DNA of 40,520 nucleotides from Clostridiales bacterium UBA1740. Its GTDB lineage: Bacteria > Bacillota > Clostridia > Oscillospirales > CAG-272. A program made the translations under genes and the position numbers. The notes beneath the pieces are model-generated. The model ran no database searches and was not told the DNA's origin. It saw only the letters and a list, made by a program, of their open reading frames with translations. The stretch covers positions 6,049-46,568 of the forward strand of contig DCHY01000013.1 in assembly GCA_002315715.1 (NCBI GenBank). The letters run 5' to 3'. Shown here one piece after another: positions 1-7,320 of this stretch; position 1 is the stretch's first letter, and the number at the start of each line of letters is the position of its first letter.

Positions 1-1017
1 TTGATTGTCGGTCCCATCGCCGCCGCGGCAGGGGTAAAAGTTGCGAAAATGAGCGGCAGAGGCCTCGGTCATACCGGCGGAACCGTCGATAAACTCGAGT
101 CGATTCCCGGCTATCAGACGTCGCTTTCTCCCGAGGCGTTTATGGCGCAGGTGGAAAACGTCGGTATCGCCGTCATCGGACAAAGCGGCGATTTGGCGCC
201 TGCCGATAAGAAGATATACGCGCTGCGCGACGTGACCGCAACCGTTGATTCGGTTCCCCTGATTGCGTCGAGCGTCATGGGTAAAAAATTGGCGGCAGGT
301 TCCAAGAATATCGTTTTGGACGTCAAATACGGCTCCGGAGCCTTCATGAAAAAGCCGAAAGACGCCAAAACGTTGGCGAAAGCCATGGTGGACATCGGAA
401 AGCGTCTCGGTAGAAATATGACGGCTTTGATTTCCGGCATGGACGTGCCGCTCGGATCTGCCGTCGGAAACGACGTGGAAGTCAAAGAAGCCATCGACGT
501 ATTGCAAGGGAGAGGTCCCTCCGACCTTACCGAAGTCTGCTTGACGCTTGCAACCTTGATGATAGCATCGGCAAAGAATATGCCGATTGCCGCAGCCAAA
601 ACCGTTGCCGCGGAAAAACTGAAGAGCGGAGAAGCCTACACAAAGTTCTGCGAATGGATAACGGCACAGGGTGGCGACGTTACGGCGTTTGGCAATAAGA
701 AGCAGGCATCCGTCCTCTATGAAGTCAAAGCACCGAAAACCGGGTATATCTCACGGATGGATACCGAAAAAATCGGTACCGCCGCCGTATTGCTCGGTGC
801 CGGCAGAAAGACGATTGAGGATTCTATCGACCACGCGGCGGGCATTATGATAGAAAAGAAAACCGGCGATTTTGTCAAAGAAGGCGACGTGCTTGCCGTC
901 CTCGAAACGAACGACGAAAAGACGATAAGCGCGGCAAAAGACGAGTTCCTATCCGCCATCGAAATCGGCAACAAAAAGCCGAAAAAATCCCCCTTGATTT
1001 ATAAAATTATTCAATAA
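1..1017 (+). CDS. pdp: Pyrimidine-nucleoside phosphorylase (5' truncated by window edge)
   Basis: Phosphorolysis of thymidine/uridine to base plus (deoxy)ribose-1-phosphate in cytosolic nucleoside salvage. The visible 338 residues match the family from about residue 95 onward. They include the signature KMSGRGLGHTGGT near the start, the DLTPADKK-like block (DLAPADKKIYALRDVTATV), a DVKYGSGAFMKK block, and the C-terminal lipoyl-like domain ending in LIYKIIQ. The family is usually about 430 residues, so roughly 95 N-terminal residues lie upstream of the window and the first TTG is an internal Leu codon, not a start. pdp versus deoA cannot be separated here; pdp is the usual Firmicutes form. The gene ends at a TAA immediately followed by a terminator hairpin shared with the convergent spoVA operon. 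Confidence 0.93.
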   Translation: MIVGPIAAAAGVKVAKMSGRGLGHTGGTVDKLESIPGYQTSLSPEAFMAQVENVGIAVIGQSGDLAPADKKIYALRDVTATVDSVPLIASSVMGKKLAAGSKNIVLDVKYGSGAFMKKPKDAKTLAKAMVDIGKRLGRNMTALISGMDVPLGSAVGNDVEVKEAIDVLQGRGPSDLTEVCLTLATLMIASAKNMPIAAAKTVAAEKLKSGEAYTKFCEWITAQGGDVTAFGNKKQASVLYEVKAPKTGYISRMDTEKIGTAAVLLGAGRKTIEDSIDHAAGIMIEKKTGDFVKEGDVLAVLETNDEKTISAAKDEFLSAIEIGNKKPKKSPLIYKIIQ

Positions 1018-1020
1018 TGA

Positions 1021-1053
1021 AAAAACGGCACGGAGTGATTCCGTGCCGTTTTT
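1021..1053. terminator. Bidirectional intrinsic terminator
   Basis: Inverted repeat AACGGCACGGA (1024-1034), 5-base loop, TCCGTGCCGTT (1040-1050), flanked by A-run and T-run on opposite sides. It can end both the phosphorylase transcript (plus) and the spoVA operon (minus). Confidence 0.85.
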
Positions 1054-1074
1054 GCATACTATTCTTGTCAAATA

Positions 1075-1434
1075 TTACATTTTATGCGGCTTCCCGTTGA
1101 AAATGAGAGCCGTTAAATATCCGAAAACCAAAGCGGCAGACGTCCCGACGGCGGCAGCCGTCAGGGGACCTTTGAAGATGCCGAGAAACGCTTCTTCGTC
1201 AATCGCTTTTTTGACCCCTTCGGCAATGACACCGCCAAATCCGATGAGGGGGACGGACACGCCGCACCCCACCGCGTCGCGCAGCGTTTGATAGAGACCG
1301 AGCGCCCCGAGAATTACGCCGAGGGTGACGTACAAAACGAGAATCCGCGCCGGGGTGAGTTTGGTCCTGTCAATCAGTATCTGGGCGGGAACGCAAAGAG
1401 CGCCGCCCACCAAAAAGGCGTAAAGAATACTCAT
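1075..1434 (-). CDS. spoVAE: Stage V sporulation protein AE
   Basis: Small inner-forespore membrane protein (119 aa) of the SpoVA channel, which moves Ca-dipicolinate into the forming spore and out at germination. Hydrophobic segments cover roughly residues 3-22, 30-50, 58-72 and 90-112. The GVSVPLIGFGGVIAEGVKKAID block is typical of SpoVAE. The start ATG at 1434 was chosen because AAAGGAG sits 6 bases upstream and the ATG overlaps the spoVAD stop as ATGA; a longer in-frame extension upstream would lie inside spoVAD. Last gene of a spoVAC-D-E operon. Confidence 0.92.
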   Translation of the reverse strand: MSILYAFLVGGALCVPAQILIDRTKLTPARILVLYVTLGVILGALGLYQTLRDAVGCGVSVPLIGFGGVIAEGVKKAIDEEAFLGIFKGPLTAAAVGTSAALVFGYLTALIFNGKPHKM

Positions 1435-2435
1435 GTTTTTCTCCTTTGAATACGCAGAAGCGGCGCTATCCCTTTTATGGCTTCTCCCTGCTGTACGCTG
1501 GTGGCGCTCAAAAGGGCGCCGGTGGATAAAAAGAGAATATCTTGATAGTCTCCCCGTACCATTTTCGGCAAAAAGAAACACGATAACACGCTCGCCGAGC
1601 AGCCGCACCCCGAAGCCCCGCCGTGCACGTCCTGCTCCTTTTCGTCGTAAAGCATCGTTCCGCAATCACGGTAGTTTTCTTCGAGCGGTATACCGGCTTC
1701 CTTCATCAGTTCTCTGAGCATTGAAGCGCCGACAAGTCCGAGATCCCCCGTGACGATGGCGTCAAAATCGACGGGCTTTTTCCCCGATTCTTCAAAATAT
1801 CGGCAAAGACTGTCGGCGGCGGCAGGCGCCATGGCACAGCCCATGTTGGCACTGTCGAGAATCAAACTGTTGATCATTCGCCCCGGCATACACTCTGTGA
1901 TGAGGACGTCTGCCCCATGACTGTCGAGAAGAAACGCGCCCCCTGCCGTTGCCGTCCACTGCGCCGTCGGGGCGCGTTGGGATCCGTATTCCAACGGCTG
2001 ACGGAATTGCCGCTCTGCCGAGCCGTTGTGGGAAGTCGTCACGGCGGCGGCCAATCGGCGTTTTTCACTGTAGGTTTCGGAAAGATAAAGCGACGCGACG
2101 AGCAGAGACTCGGTGCAGGTCGAGCAAGCACCGTATAGGCCGAGAAAAGGAATGCCGAACGAATAAAGACCGCCGCTCGAGGCACAGCACTGATTTTGCA
2201 AGTCCCCGGCACAGAGTACCGAAATGTCTTTTGCATTGACCCCGGCTTTTCCGAGTGCCGCGTTCAGCGCCGTTCTTGCCAGTTCTTCCTCTGCCATTTC
2301 CCATGTTTTTTGCCCGAATCTTCCGCTTGGGTCGCATAGGTCGAACGCCTCGCCCAAAGGACCGCGTCTTTCTTCATATCCTCCGACGGCGGCAGCGGTC
2401 AAAATGCCGGGTGCATGACGAAAGGTGTGAATCAT
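1431..2435 (-). CDS. spoVAD: Stage V sporulation protein AD
   Basis: Peripheral, dipicolinate-binding subunit of the SpoVA complex on the forespore inner membrane. The 334-residue product has the thiolase/KAS-III-like fold signature: a Cys-containing nucleophile-region motif (YGACSTCTESL) around residue 100, SANMGCAMAPAAAD in the middle, and a Gly-rich C-terminal block (HGGASGCGCSASVLSC). SpoVAD is not known to be an enzyme despite the fold. Start ATG 2435 begins MIHTFRHAPG and overlaps the spoVAC stop by ATGA, implying translational coupling; an upstream in-frame extension is a read into spoVAC. Length is normal for the family. Confidence 0.95.
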   Translation of the reverse strand: MIHTFRHAPGILTAAAVGGYEERRGPLGEAFDLCDPSGRFGQKTWEMAEEELARTALNAALGKAGVNAKDISVLCAGDLQNQCCASSGGLYSFGIPFLGLYGACSTCTESLLVASLYLSETYSEKRRLAAAVTTSHNGSAERQFRQPLEYGSQRAPTAQWTATAGGAFLLDSHGADVLITECMPGRMINSLILDSANMGCAMAPAAADSLCRYFEESGKKPVDFDAIVTGDLGLVGASMLRELMKEAGIPLEENYRDCGTMLYDEKEQDVHGGASGCGCSASVLSCFFLPKMVRGDYQDILFLSTGALLSATSVQQGEAIKGIAPLLRIQRRKT

Positions 2436-2884
2436 ACGCCGCCTCCGAAAAGCGAAACGGCGTAGTAAATCAACCCGTAAACCGTCCCGGCTAAAACGCC
2501 GTAAAGAAGCACCGGCCCAGCGACCGTGAAAATTTTGGCTCCGACGCCAAGCACCCACCCTTCGCTTTTTGTGTCGATGGCAGGGGACACCACGGCGTTG
2601 GCAAAGCCCGTAACGGGGACGAGTGTTCCCGCGCCGGCGATTTTTGCGATATTGTCATAGATGCCGAGCCCCGTCAAAACCGCCGATAGAAAAATCAAAG
2701 TCACGCTGACCTGCACGAAAGCATCCGAACTTTCAAGGCCGATACGCATCAACAGATGCCGAAAAGTCTCTCCGAACGCGCAAATGCCTCCGCCGAACAG
2801 GAAAGCAAATAAACAGTTTTTGAAAAGCGGCGATGTCGGCGCTATCGCCTTAATTTTGGCTTCATACTCTTCTTTTTGACTCAT
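2432..2884 (-). CDS. spoVAC: Stage V sporulation protein AC
   Basis: Integral membrane subunit of the SpoVA dipicolinate channel; in Bacillus SpoVAC is mechanosensitive. The product has 150 residues: a soluble N-terminus (MSQKEEYEAKIKAIAP), then hydrophobic stretches at about 22-45, 58-80, 90-105 and 115-145. The VPVTGFANAVVSPAIDTKSEGWVLG-type block (residues about 88-112) is characteristic. ATG 2884 was chosen because a GGAG lies 7-8 bases upstream and the sigma-G promoter lies just beyond; the longer in-frame ORF would start upstream of that promoter. First gene of the operon. No spoVAA, AB, B or F is present here. Confidence 0.93.
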   Translation of the reverse strand: MSQKEEYEAKIKAIAPTSPLFKNCLFAFLFGGGICAFGETFRHLLMRIGLESSDAFVQVSVTLIFLSAVLTGLGIYDNIAKIAGAGTLVPVTGFANAVVSPAIDTKSEGWVLGVGAKIFTVAGPVLLYGVLAGTVYGLIYYAVSLFGGGV

Positions 2885-2937
2885 AATCGCTCCGTTTTGT
2901 AAATAATCATTAGCAAATAGTGGGATTATTATGAGAG

Positions 2938-2967
2938 TATTATGAATCTTTTTCGGTGCTTTTATGC
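2938..2967 (-). promoter_or_regulatory. Sigma-G-type forespore promoter of spoVACDE
   Basis: On the minus strand: -35 GCATA (2967-2963), exactly 18 bases, then -10 CATAATA (2944-2938). This fits the known sigma-G consensus (GHATR, 18 bp, CATNHTA) at every position. It lies 53 bases upstream of the spoVAC ATG. sigG itself is encoded at 35118-35894. Confidence 0.8.
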
Positions 2968-3014
2968 AAAAAACTCCCGAAAAGAAAAAAGAGAATGCCG
3001 AAATCGGTATCCTC

Positions 3015-3043
3015 TTGATTTTTCTTTTCAAATCTCTTATAAT
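3015..3043 (+). promoter_or_regulatory. Sigma-A promoter of pyrR
   Basis: TTGATT (3015-3020), 17 bases, TATAAT (3038-3043). The predicted transcription start is only about 20 bases from the ATG, so there is no room for a PyrR attenuator in front of this gene. Confidence 0.8.
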
Positions 3044-3071
3044 AGAAGTATCAAACCGTAGGAGAAAGAAC

Positions 3072-3614
3072 ATGAAATGTAAGGCGCAGATTATGGACGA
3101 AGCGGCGATGAACCGTTCCATCACCCGTATTGCTCACGAAATCACCGAGCACAATAAGGGCGCAAACGACGTGGTCCTCGTCGGCATTATCCGTCGCGGG
3201 GGTTATCTTGCCCGTCGCATTTCGGAGGAAATTGAGAGAATCGAGGGCGTAAAAACCCCGGTCGGCGCTTTGGATATCACGTTCTATCGCGACGACCTTT
3301 CCAAAATGCACAAGCAGCCGATGGTCAACGGAACGGCTATCGATTTTGACATCACGGGCAAAAACGTTGTCCTGATCGACGACGTTATCTTTACCGGCAG
3401 AACCGTCAGAGCCGCCATCGAGGCGCTGTTCCATCTCGGACGTCCCTCCACCGTTCAACTTGCGGTCATGATTGACCGCGGTTTGCGCGAATTGCCGGTG
3501 AAAGCCGATTACGTCGGCAAAAACATACCGACCTCCCGTTCCGAGGTCGTTTCGGTCAAGGTGCTTGATATCGACGGGGAAAACTCGGTTTCCATCTATT
3601 CTCTCGACGATTAA
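3072..3614 (+). CDS. pyrR: PyrR-type bifunctional regulator / uracil phosphoribosyltransferase
   Basis: PyrR binds UMP and RNA anti-antiterminators of pyrimidine operons and usually also makes UMP from uracil and PRPP. The 180 residues include the PRPP loop VVLIDDVIFTGRT (99-111), a TFYRDDLS block near 70, and the PTSRSE motif near the C-terminus, all PyrR-like and distinct from the Upp family. ATG 3072 follows GGAGAAAGAAC; the longer in-frame extension starts upstream of the promoter. Monocistronic from its own sigma-A promoter. Its stop overlaps the stop of the convergent DUF2752 gene by 3-4 bases. No pyrimidine biosynthesis gene is adjacent, so it would act in trans. Regulatory activity is inferred from family membership. 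Confidence 0.88.
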   Translation: MKCKAQIMDEAAMNRSITRIAHEITEHNKGANDVVLVGIIRRGGYLARRISEEIERIEGVKTPVGALDITFYRDDLSKMHKQPMVNGTAIDFDITGKNVVLIDDVIFTGRTVRAAIEALFHLGRPSTVQLAVMIDRGLRELPVKADYVGKNIPTSRSEVVSVKVLDIDGENSVSIYSLDD

Positions 3615-4042
3615 GAAAAATTACCGAGCGTGTCAATGCCGTTTTGCAATAAAATATTGCGGACGACGAACGTCAAAAAGACGAGCAAAGGAATGACAGC
3701 CCACAGCCACTTCGGATACTTTTTCGTATAGCAATCGACGCCGCGCCACGCATCTGAGAGCAGGCAAACGTCGTATCCCAAAATGACGAGGACGGTATAG
3801 GGCAACGCCGGATAATAAGCAAACGACTTGCCGATTTGAAACCGCAAAAGCGCAAGCAGCGAGCGAGAGCCGCCGCATCCCGGGCAGTAAAATCCGAACA
3901 CTTCGCGCACAAAACATACTTTGAGACCGCGCAAAGGACCCGGTGCAAAGGTGTAAACGGCGGCATAGACGAGGGCTATGGCGAGCAGCGAGCCGTTGAG
4001 TACGGCAAAACGGCATATTTTCTTTTTGGAAATAGGCGACAT
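3611..4042 (-). CDS. DUF2752 membrane protein
   Basis: Small integral membrane protein of 143 residues and unknown function. The diagnostic DUF2752 motif CPGCGGSRS is at residues 53-61 (FYCPGCGGSRSLLAL). Hydrophobic segments lie near 13-35, 75-98 and 113-130. Start ATG 4042 has AAAGGA 7 bases upstream and a sigma-A promoter beyond it; an alternative ATG eight codons upstream lacks as good a site. The neighbouring divergent gene at 4110 encodes a DUF4190-like membrane protein. As I recall, the two families often sit side by side in Clostridia. Function is not assigned. Confidence 0.85.
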   Translation of the reverse strand: MSPISKKKICRFAVLNGSLLAIALVYAAVYTFAPGPLRGLKVCFVREVFGFYCPGCGGSRSLLALLRFQIGKSFAYYPALPYTVLVILGYDVCLLSDAWRGVDCYTKKYPKWLWAVIPLLVFLTFVVRNILLQNGIDTLGNFS

Positions 4043-4064
4043 AACGAATCCTTTCTTTTTCACC

Positions 4065-4093
4065 ATTATATATGAAAAAACGCCAATTTGCAA
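4065..4093 (-). promoter_or_regulatory. Sigma-A promoter of the DUF2752 gene
   Basis: Minus strand: TTGCAA (4093-4088), 17 bases, TATAAT (4070-4065), 23 bases before the ATG. The divergent gene at 4110 starts only 17 bases from the -35 box; I find no convincing separate promoter for it. Confidence 0.65.
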
Positions 4094-4109
4094 GTTTTTG
4101 GGAGGCAAT

Positions 4110-4541
4110 ATGGATAATCAAAACGATTTTTACGACGATCAGAACCAAGAGACGGAAAACTCCGAGAACACAGTGAAAGAAGAAGCCAAGATGCCGACGG
4201 AGGAAGAAAAACCGCTGTACGAAACGGCGCTTGAGCATCCGCAAAAGACCGTGACCTACGCAATGATTTCGCTTTTGTCGGGTATCATTTCGCTTTTGTG
4301 CTGTTGCACGGGCTTCGGCGGACTGATTTTCGGTGCCATGGCTATCGTCTTTTTCTTCGTCTCAAAGAAACATCTCGGCAGTTGTGATTTCCGCTCCGTG
4401 ATCGGATTGATTTTCGGTGTTCTCGGAATTGGTTTTTCGATTTTTCTCGTGATAGCGGCGTTGAACGCCAACCCCGAGGAAATCCTTTCCGAAATGGAAC
4501 AGTATATGAATATGTCCACCGACGGAGGCTTTGAGGTTTGA
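4110..4541 (+). CDS. DUF4190-like small membrane protein
   Basis: 143 residues: an acidic, Asn/Gln/Glu-rich cytosolic N-terminus (1-45), then two hydrophobic hairpin segments (about 47-88, containing SLLSGIISLLCCCTGFGGLIFG, and 96-120), and a short acidic C-terminus. This layout (two TM segments with Gly-rich FGGLIFGAMAI / IGLIFGVLGI repeats) resembles DUF4190 proteins; the assignment is from pattern, not search. ATG 4110 has GGGAGG 5 bases upstream. First gene of a probable five-gene operon to 6834. Its TGA overlaps the next ATG. Confidence 0.75.
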   Translation: MDNQNDFYDDQNQETENSENTVKEEAKMPTEEEKPLYETALEHPQKTVTYAMISLLSGIISLLCCCTGFGGLIFGAMAIVFFFVSKKHLGSCDFRSVIGLIFGVLGIGFSIFLVIAALNANPEEILSEMEQYMNMSTDGGFEV

Positions 4542-4933
4542 TGAAACTGTTTTTGACGGCAGACGACAAGAACGGCCTCGGCTTTAACCGAAGACGCCAG
4601 AGCCGCGATGCCAATATCATCGCCGATATGTTGTCGGTCATCGGCGGGGAAAAACTCTATTTATCTGCCTATTCCGCTTCTCTTTTCGGAGAAGCCGAAA
4701 ATCTCGAAATAACGGAAAACCCCCTTCAAAACGCGCCGAAAGACGCCTTTTGCTTTGTGGAAGCGCAAAACGTGTCGCTTGACGGGGTGGAGATTCTCTA
4801 TCTCTACCGCTTCGGTCGGAGTTATCCTTCCGACGTCAAACTGCCGCCCTTGACCGGTATGGAAAAGGTGCAAACCCGAGAGTTCGCGGGGTCTTCCCAT
4901 GACAAAATCACCCTTGAGGTTTACCGTCGATGA
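4541..4933 (+). CDS. Conserved small protein of unknown function
   Basis: 130 residues, no signal peptide, no membrane segment. The N-terminus (MKLFLTADDKNGLGFNRRRQSRD) resembles a short Firmicutes family that databases often mislabel ribonuclease Z. It has none of the HxHxDH metallo-beta-lactamase motif that real RNase Z needs, so that label should not be used. Start ATG 4541 is embedded in the preceding stop (TGATG), with GAGG 4 bases upstream, implying coupling. Its own stop overlaps the next start (ATGA). Position between a membrane protein and a secreted nuclease suggests co-expression but gives no function. Confidence 0.75.
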   Translation: MKLFLTADDKNGLGFNRRRQSRDANIIADMLSVIGGEKLYLSAYSASLFGEAENLEITENPLQNAPKDAFCFVEAQNVSLDGVEILYLYRFGRSYPSDVKLPPLTGMEKVQTREFAGSSHDKITLEVYRR

Positions 4934-5925
4934 AGAAATATTTACTCATATTTATCTCTCTGCTATTGGCTTGCGTTTTGCTTTTTTCTTCCTGTGTCGT
5001 TGAATTCGTCGAAGAAATTCCCGACGAACAGACCGACAATCAAGAAGAGAATTCGGACGAAAATCAAGAAGAAAACACACTGACCGTCGTTGACAATCAA
5101 CCCCATGTGGCGACCGAACGGTACGGTATTGCTTGGTATGAGGGCGACGAATACGCCCTTGTCAACGACAACGTCCCGTTCTTCACAAACGCGGATAAAA
5201 CCACCGAAGTGTTTGAACTGTACGCCGACAAAGATACCCTCGGCCGATGCGGCGTCGCCTACGCGAACATTTGCGAAGCCTTGATGCCGACGGAGGAGCG
5301 CGGCAATATCAGTTCCGTCAAACCGACGGGTTGGGTGCAAAATTCCTATTCCGTCATCAAGAGCGGATCACTTTACAACCGCAGTCACCTCATCGCTTTT
5401 CAGTTGGCAGGCGAAAACGCCAATACCGCCAACCTCATCACCGGCACGCGCTATATGAACGAAGCGATGATTCCCTTTGAAAATATGGTTGCCGACTACG
5501 TCAAAGAAACGCATCATCACGTGCTTTACCGCGTCACGCCCGTTTTCACCGACAACAATTTGTTGGCGGACGGCGTACTGATGGAGGCACTTTCCGTCGA
5601 AGACGATGATATTTGCTTCTGCGTTTTCTGCTATAACGTCCAACCCGGCATTTATCTTGAGTATCTGACGGGCAACAACTGTCTGGCAAGCGAAACCCCG
5701 ACCGGCGGTGATTCTTCCGCCGACACGACGGATACGCAGGACGGGGAAACGGTGTCTTACGTTTTGAACACGTCCTCGAAAAAAGCGCACTTGCCCTCTT
5801 GTTCGTCTGCGACGTCTATGGCGGACAGCAATCGCCTCGACTACGTCGGAACGCAGGAAAATTTCCTTGCCGTATACGGTGCTTATTCCCCTTGCGGCGT
5901 TTGTAAACCCTATCAAAAACCCTAA
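4930..5925 (+). CDS. Secreted lipoprotein DNA/RNA non-specific endonuclease with Ada-like zinc-binding tail
   Basis: 331 residues. A lipoprotein signal (MKKYLLIFIS..LLFSSC) places the lipidated Cys at residue 22, so it sits on the outer face of the membrane. A low-complexity Glu/Asn/Asp linker follows (28-55), then a beta-beta-alpha-metal nuclease domain (about 60-245). The catalytic region is LYNRSHLIAFQL (148-159) with general-base His153, followed by TGTRYMNEAM with metal-ligand candidate Asn177. The NRSH form matches streptodornase-type nucleases. The last 55 residues (HLPSC...SPCGVCKP) resemble the small Ada-type metal-binding domain seen as a tail on other secreted nucleases. Likely role: nucleotide scavenging or extracellular DNA degradation. 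ATG 4930 overlaps the upstream stop. Confidence 0.85.
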   Translation: MKKYLLIFISLLLACVLLFSSCVVEFVEEIPDEQTDNQEENSDENQEENTLTVVDNQPHVATERYGIAWYEGDEYALVNDNVPFFTNADKTTEVFELYADKDTLGRCGVAYANICEALMPTEERGNISSVKPTGWVQNSYSVIKSGSLYNRSHLIAFQLAGENANTANLITGTRYMNEAMIPFENMVADYVKETHHHVLYRVTPVFTDNNLLADGVLMEALSVEDDDICFCVFCYNVQPGIYLEYLTGNNCLASETPTGGDSSADTTDTQDGETVSYVLNTSSKKAHLPSCSSATSMADSNRLDYVGTQENFLAVYGAYSPCGVCKPYQKP

Positions 5926-5958
5926 CGAACGCCATCCTTTGCTTTCATAGGAGGCAAC

Positions 5959-6174
5959 ATGGAAGAAATCAAAATCGGAAGATACCGTCATTTCAAAGGC
6001 AACGAGTATCGCGTTTTGTATATTGCCAAAGACAGTGAAACGCTGGAAGATACCGTCGTGTATCAAGCCTTGTACGGCGCGGGCGATATTTGGGTGCGCA
6101 AAGCCTCCGCCTTTTGCGAAACGGTAACGAAAGACGGGACGTCTTTCAAGCGTTTTTCTTATATCGGGGAATAA
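5959..6174 (+). CDS. DUF1653 protein
   Basis: 71 residues, soluble. It has the DUF1653 pattern GRYRHFKGNEYRVLYIAKDSET...VVYQALYG...WVRKASAF, a single small beta-rich domain. GGAGGCAAC precedes ATG 5959. Family function is unknown. It lies 33 bases after the nuclease gene and 12 bases before the next lipoprotein gene, so it is probably in the same transcript. Confidence 0.85.
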   Translation: MEEIKIGRYRHFKGNEYRVLYIAKDSETLEDTVVYQALYGAGDIWVRKASAFCETVTKDGTSFKRFSYIGE

Positions 6175-6186
6175 AAGGAGAGCATT

Positions 6187-6834
6187 ATGAAAAAAACGAT
6201 ATCGCTCCTCCTCGTTTTTGCGGTATTATCGCTTTCGTCCTGCACGTTTTTATTTTGGACTACCGACCGTCCCGCCGCGTCGCTACAAGATGCCGTGACG
6301 TTTGAAGAAACCGACGGCGTCAAAAGCGCCGTTTACGGAGGCTGTCGTTACCTGTCGGCAAAGGAACAGCCGAATATAGCCGCCAAAGTGACGAAACGCT
6401 CGTCGCTTACGAAAAAATGGGTGCTCATCGGTTGGACGGAACGCTTTATGGGATACCGCATGGTGCAGGCATTGTCCTATGACCGTCCCGATTTTTTCCT
6501 TTACGACGGTAAAGAACTTTACTACCGAGAGGATTTTGATCTTTTCTCCGAGGTGTTCGCCTTGGACGTCGGCGAGGAATCCAACGACGAAGGCATTGAA
6601 CTGTCAAGGATGATCGGAGAGGAAACCGATATCGAAAAATTCGCCGCCGAAGAACTTGTCACGGTGACACTGTACGACAAAAACTACCCGATACTAACCC
6701 TTTGCTTAAACGTATTTTTGCAGGATGAAACTTGGTATTTCTACGCCGAATACGGCACTTTCTATACCGTTTCCAGCGCTTTCAAGACATATCTCATCAA
6801 GAATCACTATATCGTCGATCAAAATCACATTTGA
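6187..6834 (+). CDS. Putative lipoprotein, unknown family
   Basis: 215 residues with a lipoprotein signal (MKKTISLLLVFAVLSLSSC), lipidated Cys at about residue 19. The mature part is soluble and rich in Phe, Tyr and acidic residues, with no motif I recognise. AAAGGAG lies 6 bases upstream of ATG 6187. Last gene of the 4110-6834 group; a terminator follows about 35 bases after its stop. Export to the outer membrane face is supported; function is unknown. Confidence 0.75.
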   Translation: MKKTISLLLVFAVLSLSSCTFLFWTTDRPAASLQDAVTFEETDGVKSAVYGGCRYLSAKEQPNIAAKVTKRSSLTKKWVLIGWTERFMGYRMVQALSYDRPDFFLYDGKELYYREDFDLFSEVFALDVGEESNDEGIELSRMIGEETDIEKFAAEELVTVTLYDKNYPILTLCLNVFLQDETWYFYAEYGTFYTVSSAFKTYLIKNHYIVDQNHI

Positions 6835-6868
6835 CGATAAACGGTCTGTTTTGCTAACTATACATAAC

Positions 6869-6897
6869 AAAAAAGCGGTCGATTGACCGCTTTTTTC
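6869..6897. terminator. Bidirectional intrinsic terminator
   Basis: GCGGTC (6875-6880), GATT loop, GACCGC (6885-6890), with an A-run on the left and T6 on the right. Serves the lipoprotein operon (plus) and the ATP synthase operon (minus). Confidence 0.8.
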
Positions 6898-6907
6898 TGT
6901 TATTAAC

Positions 6908-7306
6908 TTATTTTCCGGCCGCCGAAATACGGGAAAGGGCACGGGACAGTTTTGCTTGCGCCAAATCGAGTTCTCTCGCGTCGGTTGCGTTTTTCATGGC
7001 GGCTTCGGCTTTTTCTTTTGCCGCCTTGGCTCTTTCCAGGTCGATTTCATCGGCGTATTCAAACGTCGTCGGGACGAAGGTGACTTCTCCCTTTTTGACC
7101 GAGAGAAGGCCGCCTGCGGCTGCTGCCGCACGCGTCTCGGTTTCCGTTTTCAGAACGACCGTTCCCGGTTTGACGGGAGCGATGAAATCCGTATGACCGG
7201 CGAGAATTTCGACGTCACCGTATGCCGTCCGACAGAGAAAAGAAACGGCAGCACCGTCAAATTTCAAACCGTCCGGCGTCGCAATTTTCAGAGAAAAAGT
7301 TTTCAT
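6908..7306 (-). CDS. atpC: ATP synthase F1 epsilon subunit
   Basis: Central-stalk subunit (132 aa) linking the rotating gamma shaft and c-ring, with a regulatory C-terminal helical hairpin. N-terminal beta-sandwich (1-85; ATPDG, FLCRTAYGDVEILAGHTDFIAPVKPG) and two-helix C-terminus (residues 88-130, EIDLERAKAAKEKAE...LAQAKLSRALSRI). The DExxxLDxxRAxxA-like pattern is intact. ATG 7306 has AAAGGAG 6 bases upstream; an in-frame start six codons earlier would overlap this site. Last gene of the atp operon, ending just before the shared terminator. Confidence 0.96.
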   Translation of the reverse strand: MKTFSLKIATPDGLKFDGAAVSFLCRTAYGDVEILAGHTDFIAPVKPGTVVLKTETETRAAAAAGGLLSVKKGEVTFVPTTFEYADEIDLERAKAAKEKAEAAMKNATDARELDLAQAKLSRALSRISAAGK

Positions 7307-7320
7307 ATTTTCTCCTTTTG

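Noticed and set aside
2885..3071. PyrR attenuator or riboswitch ahead of pyrR.
   Set aside because: The sigma-A promoter lies so close that the leader is only about 20 bases.
4541..4933. Ribonuclease Z.
   Set aside because: No metallo-beta-lactamase HxHxDH motif and far too short.
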